The notes below the pieces were generated by a model. It was not told the DNA's origin. It saw only the letters and a list, made by a program, of their open reading frames with translations, and searched no databases. Shown here in pieces: positions 1 through 8,970 of a stretch of 64,000 nt of DNA (position 1 is the first letter of the stretch; each line of letters begins with the position of its first letter). Position numbers and translations under genes: made by a program. Source of the DNA: Planctomycetota bacterium (GTDB taxonomy: Bacteria; Planctomycetota; B15-G4); NCBI GenBank assembly GCA_021604805.1, contig BQJR01000002.1, positions 197,078 to 261,077 on the forward strand, written 5' to 3'.

Positions 1-82
1 CCTTGTCGGCGATGAACGAGAGCGTCAGGTTGCCCATCGACGTGCGCACCACGGCGCGGCTGCTGTCGGTGATCTTGACCAT
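1..82 (-). CDS. N-terminus of a probable cyclophilin-type peptidyl-prolyl isomerase (cut by window edge)
   Basis: Only the first 27 codons are inside the window, from an ATG at 82 on the minus strand. The residues include VVRTSMGNLTLSFIADK, which has the layout of the first strand of a cyclophilin domain (a short 'T..G.L.L.F..D.AP' strand). No signal peptide is present, so a cytoplasmic enzyme is likely. The start lies 34 nt after the stop of another cyclophilin gene on the same strand, so the two would form a tandem in one operon. The family call is an inference from a short fragment. Confidence 0.5.
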   Translation of the reverse strand, partial: MVKITDSSRAVVRTSMGNLTLSFIADK

Positions 83-116
83 CGGAAGGGTTTCTCTTGG
101 GGGAATGCGGGGGAGC

Positions 117-1391
117 TCAGCTGTCGCTTTCGACGGCCGGGCGTTCTTCGGGGCGACGCTCGCGCAGGATCACGTCGCTGATCAGCACCGGCTCGATCGG
201 CGAGCCTTCGAGCGTGCCGAGGTCTTCGATGGCGGTGAGTGTGTCGTCGCCTGCGACCAAGTGGCCGAACACGGTGTACTTACCGTCGAGATCGGGCAGG
301 TCCTTGAGGCACAGGAAGAACTGGCTGCCCGCGGAATCGGGATGCGCCAGACGCGCCATCGAGAGCGTGCCGCGCACATGCTTGCGGTCGTTGAACTCGC
401 GGTCGATCTCGTAGCCGGGGCCGCCGGAACCGTCGCCCACGGGGCAGCCGGCTTGCGCGACGAAGTTGGGGATCACGCGGTGGAAGCTGAGGCCGTCGTA
501 GAAGTCGCGGCGCGCGAGCGCGAGGAAGTTCTCCACGTGACGCGGCGCCGAGTCGGGGAAGAACTCCACGACCAAGGCGCCCTCGTTCGTGATGATCTCG
601 GCAACGAGGTCTTTGTTCCACGCGGCGGCAGCGGCCGCGGCGGCGGCGCTCTCACCGCTCACGGGTTCGGTTTCGAAGCCGGGCGCGCGGGTGACTTCCA
701 CGTCGTTCTCGGGGTCGCGCAGGGTCGCCTTCATCGGCAGCGGCTGCTTGATCGAGAGCAGGCGGCGCACGTCGTCGCGCTGCGCTTCCACCTCTTCGCC
801 GAGCCGCGCCGAAGCGAGCACGAGCGCGTCGCTGGCGGCCATCACGGGCACGACTCGATCCCCCAAGGACAGCGCCCTGTCGACCAGATCGGCGAGACGT
901 TGCTCCAGGCGATCCGCGCCGCCGGCGGCGGCGGCACGCGGCGCGCGCTCCAAACCGTCGAACTGATCCAGCGCTTGAGCTTCGAAGGCGTCGAACTCGG
1001 CAAGCACCACACCCACGCGCTCGACGACCTCGTTGACCTGCGAGAGCAACTCGGCGCCCTGCGCGCGCAACTCCTGAGCCGGCTCGGGCGCCACGTCGAG
1101 CGACTCGCTGTCGATCCAGGCCTGCATGCCTTCGAGCGACGAGGCCACGTGACCGACCACGCGCTTCACCGAACTCTGCGCGCTCAACACCGCGGCCAAC
1201 TCGGCGCGCTGTTCATCCAGCGACGCCAACACGCGCTCGCGCGCCTGGCGCAGGCGCACAGCGAGGTCGGGCGCGGCGGCGGCCTCTGGCGCGACCAACT
1301 CGGGCACCGCAGCGGGTGCCGAGCAGGCCGACGCCAGAGCCACGAGCAAAGCGCTCGCGCACAGCCAACGAGTTGCCGAGCAGCGGCTCAT
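117..1391 (-). CDS. Lipoprotein with coiled-coil region and C-terminal cyclophilin PPIase domain
   Basis: A 424-residue exported protein. It begins with a lipoprotein signal peptide ending in the lipobox LASAC, so it is probably anchored to a membrane outside the cytoplasm. Residues about 35-210 are Ala/Glu/Leu/Arg-rich and look helical or coiled-coil. After an Ala run (about 240-250), the last 160 residues are a cyclophilin domain with FHRVIPNF, GSQFF and YTVFG, which catalyses prolyl cis-trans isomerisation. The start is the ATG at 1391 rather than the ATG at 1415. It gives a clean signal peptide and overlaps the stop of the upstream dehydrogenase in an ATGA, implying translational coupling. 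The likely role is folding of exported proteins; the helical part may be an oligomerisation or chaperone arm (inference). Confidence 0.88.
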   Translation of the reverse strand: MSRCSATRWLCASALLVALASACSAPAAVPELVAPEAAAAPDLAVRLRQARERVLASLDEQRAELAAVLSAQSSVKRVVGHVASSLEGMQAWIDSESLDVAPEPAQELRAQGAELLSQVNEVVERVGVVLAEFDAFEAQALDQFDGLERAPRAAAAGGADRLEQRLADLVDRALSLGDRVVPVMAASDALVLASARLGEEVEAQRDDVRRLLSIKQPLPMKATLRDPENDVEVTRAPGFETEPVSGESAAAAAAAAAWNKDLVAEIITNEGALVVEFFPDSAPRHVENFLALARRDFYDGLSFHRVIPNFVAQAGCPVGDGSGGPGYEIDREFNDRKHVRGTLSMARLAHPDSAGSQFFLCLKDLPDLDGKYTVFGHLVAGDDTLTAIEDLGTLEGSPIEPVLISDVILRERRPEERPAVESDS

Positions 1392-2260
1392 GCGACGGGC
1401 TTGTCCCCGTCCCACTTGTAGAAGCCTTCGCCGGTCTTGCGGCCCATCTTGCCCTCGGCCACCTTGTCTTTGAGGATCTGCGGCGGCACGAAGATCGGGT
1501 CGTTGGGGTACTCGGCGTGCCAGCCCTCGAGGATCGAGAGCGTGGTGTCGAGGCCCACGTAGTCGGTGAGGATGAACGGGCCCATCGGGTAACCGCAGCC
1601 GAGCTTCATGGCGGTGTCCACGTCGGGCACGCTGGCATCGCCGCGCTCCACGAGGCGCATCGACTCGGCCATGTACGGCACGAGCAAGCGGTTCACCACG
1701 AAGCCGGGCGTGTCGTTGGCCGTGATCGGCACCTTGCCGACGGCTTCACCGAAGCCGCGCGCTTCGGCGAGCACGCCCGCGTCGGTGGCGTCGGTGCGCA
1801 CGACTTCCACGAGCTTCATGAGCTGCACCGGGTTGAAGAAGTGCAGGCCGACCATGCGCTCCGGGCGACCGCTGGCGGCGCCCATCTCGCGGATCGGGAA
1901 GGAGCTCGTGTTGCTCGCGAAGATCGTCTCCGCCTTGCAGAGCTTGCCCAGCTCGGCGTAGAGCGTCTTCTTGATGTCGAGGTCTTCGATGATCGCTTCC
2001 ACGATCAGATCGCAGTCGGCCAGATCGCCCAGTTCGAGCGTGCCCGAGAGGCGGCCCTTGGCGGCGTCGGCATCAGCCTGCGTGAGCTTCTCTTTCTCGA
2101 CGAGCTTGGCGAGGCTCTTGGTCACACGCCCCAGGCCCTTGTCGAGCGCGCCTTGTTCCGCCTCGCGAACCACGACCGTGAAGCCGGCCTGCGCCGCGAC
2201 CTGCGCGATGCCGTGACCCATGAGACCGCAACCGATGACACCGACCTTCTTGATGGCCAT
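1388..2260 (-). CDS. 3-hydroxybutyryl/3-hydroxyacyl-CoA dehydrogenase
   Basis: A 290-residue cytoplasmic enzyme of the usual length for the short 3-hydroxyacyl-CoA dehydrogenases. It opens with a Rossmann NAD-binding motif (GVIGCGLMGHG). The catalytic region GLHFFNPV lies near residue 140, and TPGFVVNRLL starts the C-terminal substrate domain. It oxidises (S)-3-hydroxyacyl-CoA to 3-ketoacyl-CoA with NAD. An AGGAG lies 11-15 nt before the ATG at 2260; upstream in-frame starts would add about 32 residues with no family match. The thiolase at 9094-10284 would catalyse the next step but is not in the same operon. The gene overlaps the cyclophilin lipoprotein by 4 nt, an odd functional pairing. 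Confidence 0.93.
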   Translation of the reverse strand: MAIKKVGVIGCGLMGHGIAQVAAQAGFTVVVREAEQGALDKGLGRVTKSLAKLVEKEKLTQADADAAKGRLSGTLELGDLADCDLIVEAIIEDLDIKKTLYAELGKLCKAETIFASNTSSFPIREMGAASGRPERMVGLHFFNPVQLMKLVEVVRTDATDAGVLAEARGFGEAVGKVPITANDTPGFVVNRLLVPYMAESMRLVERGDASVPDVDTAMKLGCGYPMGPFILTDYVGLDTTLSILEGWHAEYPNDPIFVPPQILKDKVAEGKMGRKTGEGFYKWDGDKPVA

Positions 2261-2579
2261 GAAAGGAACAACTCCTGTGCGTGGAAGACTCTGCTGCGCG
2301 GCAGCTTGCGTCGCTCGGGGGCCGATCGCGAGTTCTGCGTGAACTCGCGGGTGCACCCTTCGCTGCGGGTCTCGAGTTGCAGCGTTGCCGGAGCGTTGCT
2401 GAACTGGGGAACCGCGGCCGCGTCACCTGCCGCCGGGGCTCGCTCGATGCGAGCAGGAGAGCCGGGTAGCGACCGGTGAACTGCCGAATGGACGGCAGCC
2501 CGAAAAGCGGGCCATTATGCGCGCCGAGGCCCGCTGGGGCAACGCATCTGGGCCCGGACAAGCCGCGGCCGAGCCACCC
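2261..2579. other. Intergenic region, no gene recognised
   Basis: This 319-nt stretch lies between the dehydrogenase start and the GNAT stop. I see no convincing gene. It holds a short inverted repeat (GCCCG/CGGGC around AAAAG, 2498-2512), which could weakly terminate the GNAT transcript. On the minus strand CATAAT (2514-2519) could be a -10 box for the dehydrogenase operon. Confidence 0.4.
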
Positions 2580-3029
2580 TCAGGGCGCGGGTCGCCAGGT
2601 CATCAACACATGCGGTCCGATGCCGGGCAGCTCATACTCCTCGCCTTGGGCCACGAAACCATGCGCCGCGTAGAACTCTCGAGCCGGGGTGCGGACGTTG
2701 GCCCAGACCCCGCCTCCGCGGGCTTCTGCCACGGCTTGCAGGGTTTTGAGCACCTGGGCGCCGAGGCCCTGGCGGCGGCAGCTTTCCTCGACGGCCATGC
2801 CGCGGATGCGCCAGACCTCGCTGGAGGCGTCGTCGGTGTCGCGCGGGTCGTGGTGCAGGGTGCCGATGGCCACGAGCGGGCCGTCGTCTTCCAGGCGGAC
2901 GGCGGCGTTGAGGCAGCGCGGATCGGCGTCGCCCGGATAGTTGCAGGCCTTGAGCGGCTGGCCCGGGCGCAGGATCCGCGAGCGCAGGTCGAGGCAGTCG
3001 GCAGGGCTGACGAGCACGAGTTCGGACAT
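2580..3029 (-). CDS. GNAT family N-acetyltransferase
   Basis: A 149-residue single-domain acetyltransferase of standard GNAT length. The acetyl-CoA pyrophosphate loop is seen as RRQGLG near residue 85, after the central strand IRGMAVEES. The C-terminal part (REFYAAHGF) is typical of the family's last helix and strand. The acceptor cannot be told from sequence. There is no Shine-Dalgarno; instead TACACT lies 6 nt before the ATG, which would give a leaderless or nearly leaderless message. The gene is divergent from the GT2 gene, with a minisatellite in between. Confidence 0.9.
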   Translation of the reverse strand: MSELVLVSPADCLDLRSRILRPGQPLKACNYPGDADPRCLNAAVRLEDDGPLVAIGTLHHDPRDTDDASSEVWRIRGMAVEESCRRQGLGAQVLKTLQAVAEARGGGVWANVRTPAREFYAAHGFVAQGEEYELPGIGPHVLMTWRPAP

Positions 3030-3035
3030 CGGCGC

Positions 3036-3041
3036 AGTGTA
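3036..3041 (-). promoter_or_regulatory. Candidate -10 box TACACT of the GNAT gene
   Basis: TACACT on the minus strand is followed by six nucleotides and the ATG at 3029. It has the same layout as the TAGACTC elements elsewhere in the window. No clear -35 was recognised. Confidence 0.4.
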
Positions 3042-3104
3042 GCGGCGCCGGACGCCGGGTCCGAGCCCCGGATCGAGCTCACCGACGGCGCGAGCGAACG
3101 CCGC

Positions 3105-3163
3105 GCGGGCTCGGTCGGTGCGGGCTCGGTCGGCGCGGGCTCGGTCGGCGCGGGCGGGGTCGC
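3105..3163. repeat. 15-bp GC-rich tandem repeat, 3 copies plus a partial
   Basis: The unit GCGGGCTCGGTCGGY occurs three times almost perfectly (3105-3119, 3120-3134, 3135-3149), then decays. It lies between the divergent GNAT and GT2 genes and ends 21 nt before the GT2 start. The unit contains GCGGGCTC, also found in the repeat at 39947-40026. Confidence 0.85.
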
Positions 3164-3184
3164 GCTCGCAGCGGGGGCGCCTCG

Positions 3185-4168
3185 ATGACCGCGCCCGAGA
3201 TCGACGTGCTCTTCCCGGTGCGCCAGGCGCGGACGAGCTTGCCCGAAGCGCTCGGCGACATCCTGGCTCAGCGCGAGGTCACGCTGCGCGTGCTCGCCGT
3301 CGTCGATCTCGGCCCCGCCGGCGAGGACGACGGCAGCCGCGCCTGGCTCGAAGCACGCGCCCGCGAGGAGCCGCGGCTGATCGTGCTGCCCGGCGAAGGT
3401 CGCGGCGCTGCGGCCGCCTTGCAGCTCGCGCTCGAGCAGGTGCGCGCCCCGTTGCTCAGTCACATGGAGGCCGACGACCGTTGCCCGCCGGAGCGTCTCG
3501 CGCGCCTGCACGCCGCACTCACCCCGCAGCTCGATGGCGTGACGAGCCGAGTGGAGTTCCTCGGTGAGCCGTCGCCTGGGATGCAGCGCTACCTCGCGTG
3601 GCAGAACAGCTTGCTGAGCGGCGCGCGCATGGCGGCCGAGCGTTTCCTCGAGATCCCCGCGTTGCACCAAACCGGTTTGTATCGCAGCGAGGTCGTGCGC
3701 GCGGTCGGCGGCTACGTGCCGCGCGGACCTTGGCCGGTGGACATCGACTTCTGGTTCCGATGGTTCGCGCACGAACGCGCGGTGACGAAGCTGGCCGAGC
3801 CGCTCTACGCCTGGCGACAACACAGCGAGCAGTCCACGCGCTCGGGCGGCGCGCACGGACGCGCGAGTCTGCGCGCGGCGAAGCTGCACGCGCTCGCCGA
3901 ACACTTGCGTGCGCGTGACGGCGGCCCGCCGCCGCTGCACCTGCTGGCTCACGGACGCGCGCTCAAGCGTTGGCGCAAGGCACTCACCGACGCGGGCCTC
4001 GCGCCCGACACGCAGCACGAGTGGCATCCGCTCGAGTCGGCGCGCGCGCCGTCGCTCCCCACCGAGGGCGTGCTGCTCGCCGTGTACGGCATGGCCGATC
4101 AGCGCGCGGCGGCACGCGCAGCCTTGGGCGCGCTGCCGGAACCGCAACGCCTGATCTTCACCGGCTGA
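3185..4168 (+). CDS. Family 2 glycosyltransferase
   Basis: A 327-residue protein with a GT-A fold start (IDVLFPVRQA) and no signal peptide or membrane segment. The nucleotide-sugar/metal region is HMEADDRCP near residue 93. A later part (HQTGLYRSEVV, VDIDFWFRWF) matches the acceptor-side half of GT2 enzymes, where a D.DFW-type motif follows the acceptor site. The donor and acceptor are unknown. The last 90 residues lie beyond the usual catalytic domain. The gene stands alone between a GNAT gene and the sulfatases, so context does not identify the glycan. Confidence 0.85.
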   Translation: MTAPEIDVLFPVRQARTSLPEALGDILAQREVTLRVLAVVDLGPAGEDDGSRAWLEARAREEPRLIVLPGEGRGAAAALQLALEQVRAPLLSHMEADDRCPPERLARLHAALTPQLDGVTSRVEFLGEPSPGMQRYLAWQNSLLSGARMAAERFLEIPALHQTGLYRSEVVRAVGGYVPRGPWPVDIDFWFRWFAHERAVTKLAEPLYAWRQHSEQSTRSGGAHGRASLRAAKLHALAEHLRARDGGPPPLHLLAHGRALKRWRKALTDAGLAPDTQHEWHPLESARAPSLPTEGVLLAVYGMADQRAAARAALGALPEPQRLIFTG

Positions 4169-4230
4169 CGCGACGCGCACGTGGTCGCGCGAGACACCAA
4201 CGACCGCGTGACGCGATCAAGCGCGCGTCC

Positions 4231-5652
4231 TCAGGGCGAGCCCGAGCAGCTCGACGCGGGGTCTCCGCCTTCGAGTTCGCGGAAGATCGCGTCGAGCGCG
4301 CAGAAGGCGGCCTGCTCTTCCGCGGAGTACGGCGGGCTCACCGCGAGGCCTTCGTCGCCGGCCTCCGTGAGGTCCATGCGACGCAACTCAGCAGTCGGCC
4401 CGTCGGTGTTGCGGATCAACTTCCAGCCGTCGCGGCGCACGGCGCGACGTTCGTGATCGAAGGGGCCGAAGCCCACGGGCTTGCGGCGCGCGCTGTACAC
4501 GTAGTCGCGCGGCGTGAAGTCGTCGCCGCGCAACAAGGGCGCGAAGCTGTGCGAGTCGGGTGCAGTGGCGGGCAGCGTGAACGCGTCGCCATCGGCGAGT
4601 TCGATGAGCGTGGCGTAGAGGTCGACCGCGTGCACCAACGCGTCACTGCGACCCGGCGCCATGTTCGCGCGCCACACCATGAGCGGCACGTGGATGCCGC
4701 CTTCGTCGACCGTGGCTTTCTTGCCTTCGGGTTGAATCGTGTTGAAGGCGGCGCCGGGCGTGCCGTTGTCGCCCATCACGATCACGATCGTGTTCTGGAG
4801 CACCTCGGGACGCACGCTGCTGAGCAGTCGACCGATCTCGGTGTCGGCGGCTTCGAGCACGACGTCGTACTGCGCCGCGCCGTCCAGCGAGCCGATGCTG
4901 TTCACGTCCACCGTCACGAGTTCCTGGGGCGGCAAGTCCCACGGCATGTGGGGCGCGGTGAGCGCGAGCCAGGTGAACCACGGGCCTGCGCCGGCGCGTT
5001 CGATGACTTCGAGTGCGTCGTCCACCTGACGCGTGGTCACGTAGGTGCTCTGCGCGGGCGGCGCGAGCGCGGGTTCGATCGCGACACCCGACGCGTCGGC
5101 GCGCACGTACTCGTAGTTGTAGTAGCTGAGGTCCATGCCGAGCACGATGTTCGTGATCAGGCCGTAGTGCGCGTCGAAGCCGAAAGCGAGCGGATGCAGA
5201 TACGGACTCGGCGCGAAGTTCATCGCCGTGAGGTGCCACTTGCCGATGGCGAAGTTGCTGTAGCCGCGACGTCCCAACGCGGAAGGCAAGCTGCGGTAAG
5301 CCGCCGGGTCGAGCACGTGGGTCCCGCGCGCGGTGTTGAACCAGGGGAAGCCGTTGCCCACGCCGGTGTGCAGTCCGAGTGTGCCGGTCATGATCGCGGA
5401 GCGCGTGGGACTGCAGGTCGGGTCGGAGTAGGCGCGGTCGAACACGAGCGACTGTTCGGCGATCGCGTCGAGCACGGGGGTGCGCGCGCTGCTGCCCGGC
5501 GTGTAGGCGTCGAAGCGGTCCACCCCCCAATCGTCGAGCAGGATCACGAGCAGGTTGGGCGACTCGGGAAGCGCCGCCGCCCCGCGCTGCGCCAGCGCGA
5601 CGCCGCACAAGGAAGTGACGAGCAGACACAGCGAGAGTGCGACGCGGAACAT
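4231..5652 (-). CDS. Secreted S1-family sulfatase (1 of 3)
   Basis: A 473-residue exported sulfatase. The ATG at 5652 starts a good signal peptide (MFRVALSLCLLVTSLCG, cleavage after ALA); longer reading-frame starts lack one. The metal-binding DD follows in LLVILLDDWG. The signature CSPTRSA carries Cys80, to be converted to formylglycine. GKWHLTA and DNGTPG follow. The C-terminal subdomain (YSARRKPVGFGP) is shared with the next two genes. It would hydrolyse sulfate esters of polysaccharides outside the cytoplasm; the substrate is unknown. No formylglycine-generating enzyme lies in the window, so maturation must be encoded elsewhere. The TATGCT at 5686-5691 may be its own -10. Confidence 0.95.
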   Translation of the reverse strand: MFRVALSLCLLVTSLCGVALAQRGAAALPESPNLLVILLDDWGVDRFDAYTPGSSARTPVLDAIAEQSLVFDRAYSDPTCSPTRSAIMTGTLGLHTGVGNGFPWFNTARGTHVLDPAAYRSLPSALGRRGYSNFAIGKWHLTAMNFAPSPYLHPLAFGFDAHYGLITNIVLGMDLSYYNYEYVRADASGVAIEPALAPPAQSTYVTTRQVDDALEVIERAGAGPWFTWLALTAPHMPWDLPPQELVTVDVNSIGSLDGAAQYDVVLEAADTEIGRLLSSVRPEVLQNTIVIVMGDNGTPGAAFNTIQPEGKKATVDEGGIHVPLMVWRANMAPGRSDALVHAVDLYATLIELADGDAFTLPATAPDSHSFAPLLRGDDFTPRDYVYSARRKPVGFGPFDHERRAVRRDGWKLIRNTDGPTAELRRMDLTEAGDEGLAVSPPYSAEEQAAFCALDAIFRELEGGDPASSCSGSP

Positions 5653-5685
5653 GGCCGGGAACCCGGGGAACACAGGAGCACCCGA

Positions 5686-5691
5686 AGCATA
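5686..5691 (-). promoter_or_regulatory. Candidate -10 box TATGCT upstream of sulfatase 1
   Basis: TATGCT on the minus strand lies 33 nt before the ATG at 5652. The same hexamer precedes the third sulfatase. No -35 was recognised. Confidence 0.3.
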
Positions 5692-5782
5692 TCCGCCCCA
5701 GCGCATCGCGACGGCCGGACCGGACACGCGCACGCACGAGCCCGCGTGGATCAGGCCGCGCGGCGCGCGCCGCGGCAACGAC

Positions 5783-7216
5783 TCAGCGTTCCTCGATGAG
5801 CTTCAGCAGCGCTTGCAGTTCGCGGCGCGCGGCGCGGCTCTCATCGGTGGACGGACTCACGGGCTCGCCTTCCCCCCACAGAGCGTCGCCCAGGAAGCGC
5901 AGCTCCGACTTGCGCTGGTCGTTGCTGCCGGTTTGCGTGATCAGCTTCCAGTGATCGTTGCGCAGGGACCGACGGTCGAACTCGCGCGGCGGATCGGAGA
6001 AACCGTTCGGGCGACGACGCGCGCTGTAGACCCACTCGCGCGCGCCACCCGATTCACCGCGCAAGCGCGGCGCGAAGCTCACGGAATCGTTGTCGAGCGC
6101 GTCGGCGCCGGCGAGCTCGAGCAGCGTGGCGTGCAGGTCCACGATGTGCACGAGCTGCGCGCTGGTGCCCGCGGCGAGCCCGGGCGCACTCACGATGAGC
6201 GGTACGTGGATTCCGCCTTCGTCGGGGAAGCCCTTCTTGCCGCCCGACTCGGACTGCTTGTTGAAGGCCGTGCCCGGCGTGCCGTTGTCGCCCATCACGA
6301 ACACGACCGTGTTCGCTCGCGTGTCGGCGTCGAGCGACTGGAGCAAGCGACCGATCTCCGTGTCGGCGGCTTCGAGCATGGCGTCGTAGAGCGCTTGATT
6401 GTCGTCGTGCTCGATGCTGTCGAGGTCCACGCTCACCAAGGACTGCGGCGGCTTGTGCCAGGGCGCGTGCGGCGCCGTGAGCGCCAACCACGTGAACCAG
6501 GGTTGCTCGCCCGCGGCTTCGATGTGACGCAGCGCGTCGTCGATCTGGCGCGTGGTGAGGTAGAGGCCGTCGGTCACGTCGTGCTGCGTGGAACCCTCAG
6601 CGGTGGCCAGGTTGACTTCGTAGTCCACGTAGCTCATGCCGCGCACGCCGACCAAGTTCGTGATCACGCCGTCGTGCACGTCGAAACCTGCGCGGATCGG
6701 ATGCATGTAGGGTTCGCTGCCGGGCAGGTTGGCCGTGAGGTGCCACTTGCCGATGGCGATGTTGCGGTAGCCGCGGGTGCGCAGCTCGGCGGGCAACATG
6801 CGGCACGCCTCGAGGTCGAGCGCGAAGCTGTCGGCGTGACTGTTGAACCAGGTGAAGCCGGTGCCCACGCCGGTGTTGCGCCCGTACTCGCCGGTGAGCG
6901 CCGCGGCGCGCGAAGGGCTGCACACCGGGTCGGCGTAGGCGCGCGTGAAAAGCAGGTTGTCGGCGGCGAAGGCGTCGAGCACGGGCGTGCGCGCGCTCGT
7001 GTCGGGCTGCGTGGGGAAGCCGTCGAAACGGTCGATGCCCCAGTCGTCGAGCAGGATCACGAGCAGGTTCGGTGCCTTCGGCGACGCGTCCACCTGCGCG
7101 GGAGGCGCTTGCGCCACGGTGACGCCGAGCCAGGCCGCGAGCGACACCGCGACGCGCAGCAGGGGTCGCAACCACGTTGTGAAAAGCGACACGGTGCAAC
7201 GCGACACGATCCTCAT
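5783..7216 (-). CDS. Secreted S1-family sulfatase (2 of 3)
   Basis: A 477-residue paralog of the downstream sulfatase with the same motif order: LLVILLDDWGIDRFDG, the signature CSPSRAA (Cys99), GKWHLTA and DNGTPG, then KKGFPDEGGIHVPL near the active-site Lys/His. The N-terminus is a signal peptide after an Arg-containing start (residues 1-36, cleavage after VAQA). It lies 130 nt upstream of sulfatase 1 and 94 nt downstream of sulfatase 3, all on one strand, so a common transcript is plausible. The close match to sulfatase 1 suggests a local duplication. Confidence 0.95.
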   Translation of the reverse strand: MRIVSRCTVSLFTTWLRPLLRVAVSLAAWLGVTVAQAPPAQVDASPKAPNLLVILLDDWGIDRFDGFPTQPDTSARTPVLDAFAADNLLFTRAYADPVCSPSRAAALTGEYGRNTGVGTGFTWFNSHADSFALDLEACRMLPAELRTRGYRNIAIGKWHLTANLPGSEPYMHPIRAGFDVHDGVITNLVGVRGMSYVDYEVNLATAEGSTQHDVTDGLYLTTRQIDDALRHIEAAGEQPWFTWLALTAPHAPWHKPPQSLVSVDLDSIEHDDNQALYDAMLEAADTEIGRLLQSLDADTRANTVVFVMGDNGTPGTAFNKQSESGGKKGFPDEGGIHVPLIVSAPGLAAGTSAQLVHIVDLHATLLELAGADALDNDSVSFAPRLRGESGGAREWVYSARRRPNGFSDPPREFDRRSLRNDHWKLITQTGSNDQRKSELRFLGDALWGEGEPVSPSTDESRAARRELQALLKLIEER

Positions 7217-7310
7217 GCAGCTCCGCTCCCTGTGCGGCTCGACGAGTGTCCGCGCGCACTCACGCGAAGGCAGCAGCCTGACATGCGCATGCGAGCGTGA
7301 CCAGCGCAGC

Positions 7311-8819
7311 TCACTCGCGCGCGGCGAGGATCGCGTCGCGCTCGTCGAGCAAGGCTTGCAAGGCGGACTCTTGCTCGGGGCTGAGTGGCGGACCGTTCAG
7401 CAGGTCGATGGTTTCGTCGGGATCGTTGAGCAGGTCGTAGAAGGAGAGTCCGGTGAGCGGACCGCCGCCGCCGCCGGGCGAGATCCCGCCCGCGCCGTAC
7501 TTGCCCAACTTCCAGCGCCCGTCGGTCACGGCCCATTGTTCGAGCGTGTACGGCCCGAAACCGTTCGGGCGATGACGCTCCGAGAAGCTCACGCCGCGAC
7601 GCGCGGGCGCGCTGGGATCCACGAGGTAGTCCACGAAGCTCACCGAGTCGGACGCGCTCTCCGGCACCGGCCGACCGGCCAACTCACACACCGTGGCGTA
7701 GACATCGACCACGTGGACCAAGTGCTCCACGCCGCGTCCCGGGGCGACCAAGCCCGGACCGGCCACGATCATCGGCACGTGGATGTTCGCTTCCCACGGG
7801 TTCGGCTTGGCCTTCACCACCGCCGGCAAGGGCAGCGGCAACGAGGAAGGCGGCGGCCCGTTGTCGGCCAAGAAGATCACCCAGGTGCGCTTGAGCACGG
7901 CAGGTCGCAGCGTGGTCAGCAGCCGCCCGATCTCCGTGTCCATGGCTTCGATCATCGCGCGCTGCAGCTCGGAGTTGGGCGACTCGGGCGTGGCCTGCGT
8001 GAGCGGTTGCAGCTCGGCCGGCGGCGCGTGGAAGGGAGTGTGCGCGGCGTTGAAGGCCAGCCAGGTGAACCACGGTTGCTGGCCTTGGCGCTCGATGAAC
8101 TGCAGCGCGTCGTCCACGTTGTCGGTGGTGGCGTAGTTGCGCGCCGTGAACTGGTGCGCGCCGTCGCGCGAGGCGACGTTCTTCTCCCACTCGAAGTACA
8201 CCTGCGGATCCGCCGCGCTGCCGCCGAGGTTCTGCTTCGCGCCCAGGAACCAGTCGAAGCCCGCGTCGATCGGATGCATCCAGCCGCGCCCGTCGCGATA
8301 GGTGGAAAGATGCCACTTACCGAAGGCGCCCGAGCGGTGCGTGCCGCGCAAGGCCATGGGCAGCGTGACGCTCTCGTTGAGGTCGAGCTCGAAGCAGCCG
8401 TTGTTGCTGGTCTGGCACTGCTTCCACGGAACGCTCGTGCCGATGCCTGTGCGCGCCGCGTGACGCCCGGTGAGCATCGCGGCGCGCGTGGGGCTGCACA
8501 CCATCTGCGAGTACGCGTTCTCGAAGACCACGCCGGCACCGGCGATCGCGTCGAGTACGGGTGTGTGCGCGGGGTTCTCACCGACGCCGTAGATCGCCAT
8601 CGCTTCGCGCGCGAAGTCGTCGCCGATGATCAGCAGCACGTTGTCGGGTTGACGCTCTGCGCGCGGCGCGGGCACCCTCGGCTCGTCGAGCCAAGCGCGC
8701 TGAAGCACGGCGGGCGCGGCGACCGGGACTGGCGCGGGTCCGGCGACAGCGGGGGTCGTGGCGCGCAGAGCCGGCGTCCACGCCAACAGCGCGCCCAACA
8801 AGAGAAGGGGACGAAGCAT
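7311..8819 (-). CDS. Secreted S1-family sulfatase (3 of 3)
   Basis: A 502-residue sulfatase, more divergent than the two that follow. The signal peptide begins at the ATG at 8819 (MLRPLLLLGALLAWTPALRA) and is followed by an Ala/Pro-rich linker. The metal site is VLLIIGDDFAREA and the signature CSPTRAA carries Cys108; GKWHLS and ADNGPPPSS follow. The insertion GGISPGGGGGPLTG near the C-terminus is not in the other two. It is first in the three-gene sulfatase run. Different substrate-pocket residues suggest the trio removes sulfate from different positions of one polysaccharide (inference). Confidence 0.95.
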   Translation of the reverse strand: MLRPLLLLGALLAWTPALRATTPAVAGPAPVPVAAPAVLQRAWLDEPRVPAPRAERQPDNVLLIIGDDFAREAMAIYGVGENPAHTPVLDAIAGAGVVFENAYSQMVCSPTRAAMLTGRHAARTGIGTSVPWKQCQTSNNGCFELDLNESVTLPMALRGTHRSGAFGKWHLSTYRDGRGWMHPIDAGFDWFLGAKQNLGGSAADPQVYFEWEKNVASRDGAHQFTARNYATTDNVDDALQFIERQGQQPWFTWLAFNAAHTPFHAPPAELQPLTQATPESPNSELQRAMIEAMDTEIGRLLTTLRPAVLKRTWVIFLADNGPPPSSLPLPLPAVVKAKPNPWEANIHVPMIVAGPGLVAPGRGVEHLVHVVDVYATVCELAGRPVPESASDSVSFVDYLVDPSAPARRGVSFSERHRPNGFGPYTLEQWAVTDGRWKLGKYGAGGISPGGGGGPLTGLSFYDLLNDPDETIDLLNGPPLSPEQESALQALLDERDAILAARE

Positions 8820-8881
8820 GATCAGGAGGTCTCGGAGGGCAGGCCCGCGGCTGGTCTCGGGAACCGGCTGAGCCGTCTCTG

Positions 8882-8887
8882 AGCATA
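8882..8887 (-). promoter_or_regulatory. Candidate -10 box TATGCT upstream of the sulfatase run
   Basis: TATGCT on the minus strand lies 62 nt before the first sulfatase start. The identical hexamer stands before sulfatase 1. Confidence 0.3.
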
Positions 8888-8970
8888 CCCCGGCCTGCGA
8901 GCGCCGGGGGGCCGACGCCGGCGGTGACACGAGCGCGCCGAACTGCGGGCGCCGCGCCTCCGAGCGCCCC

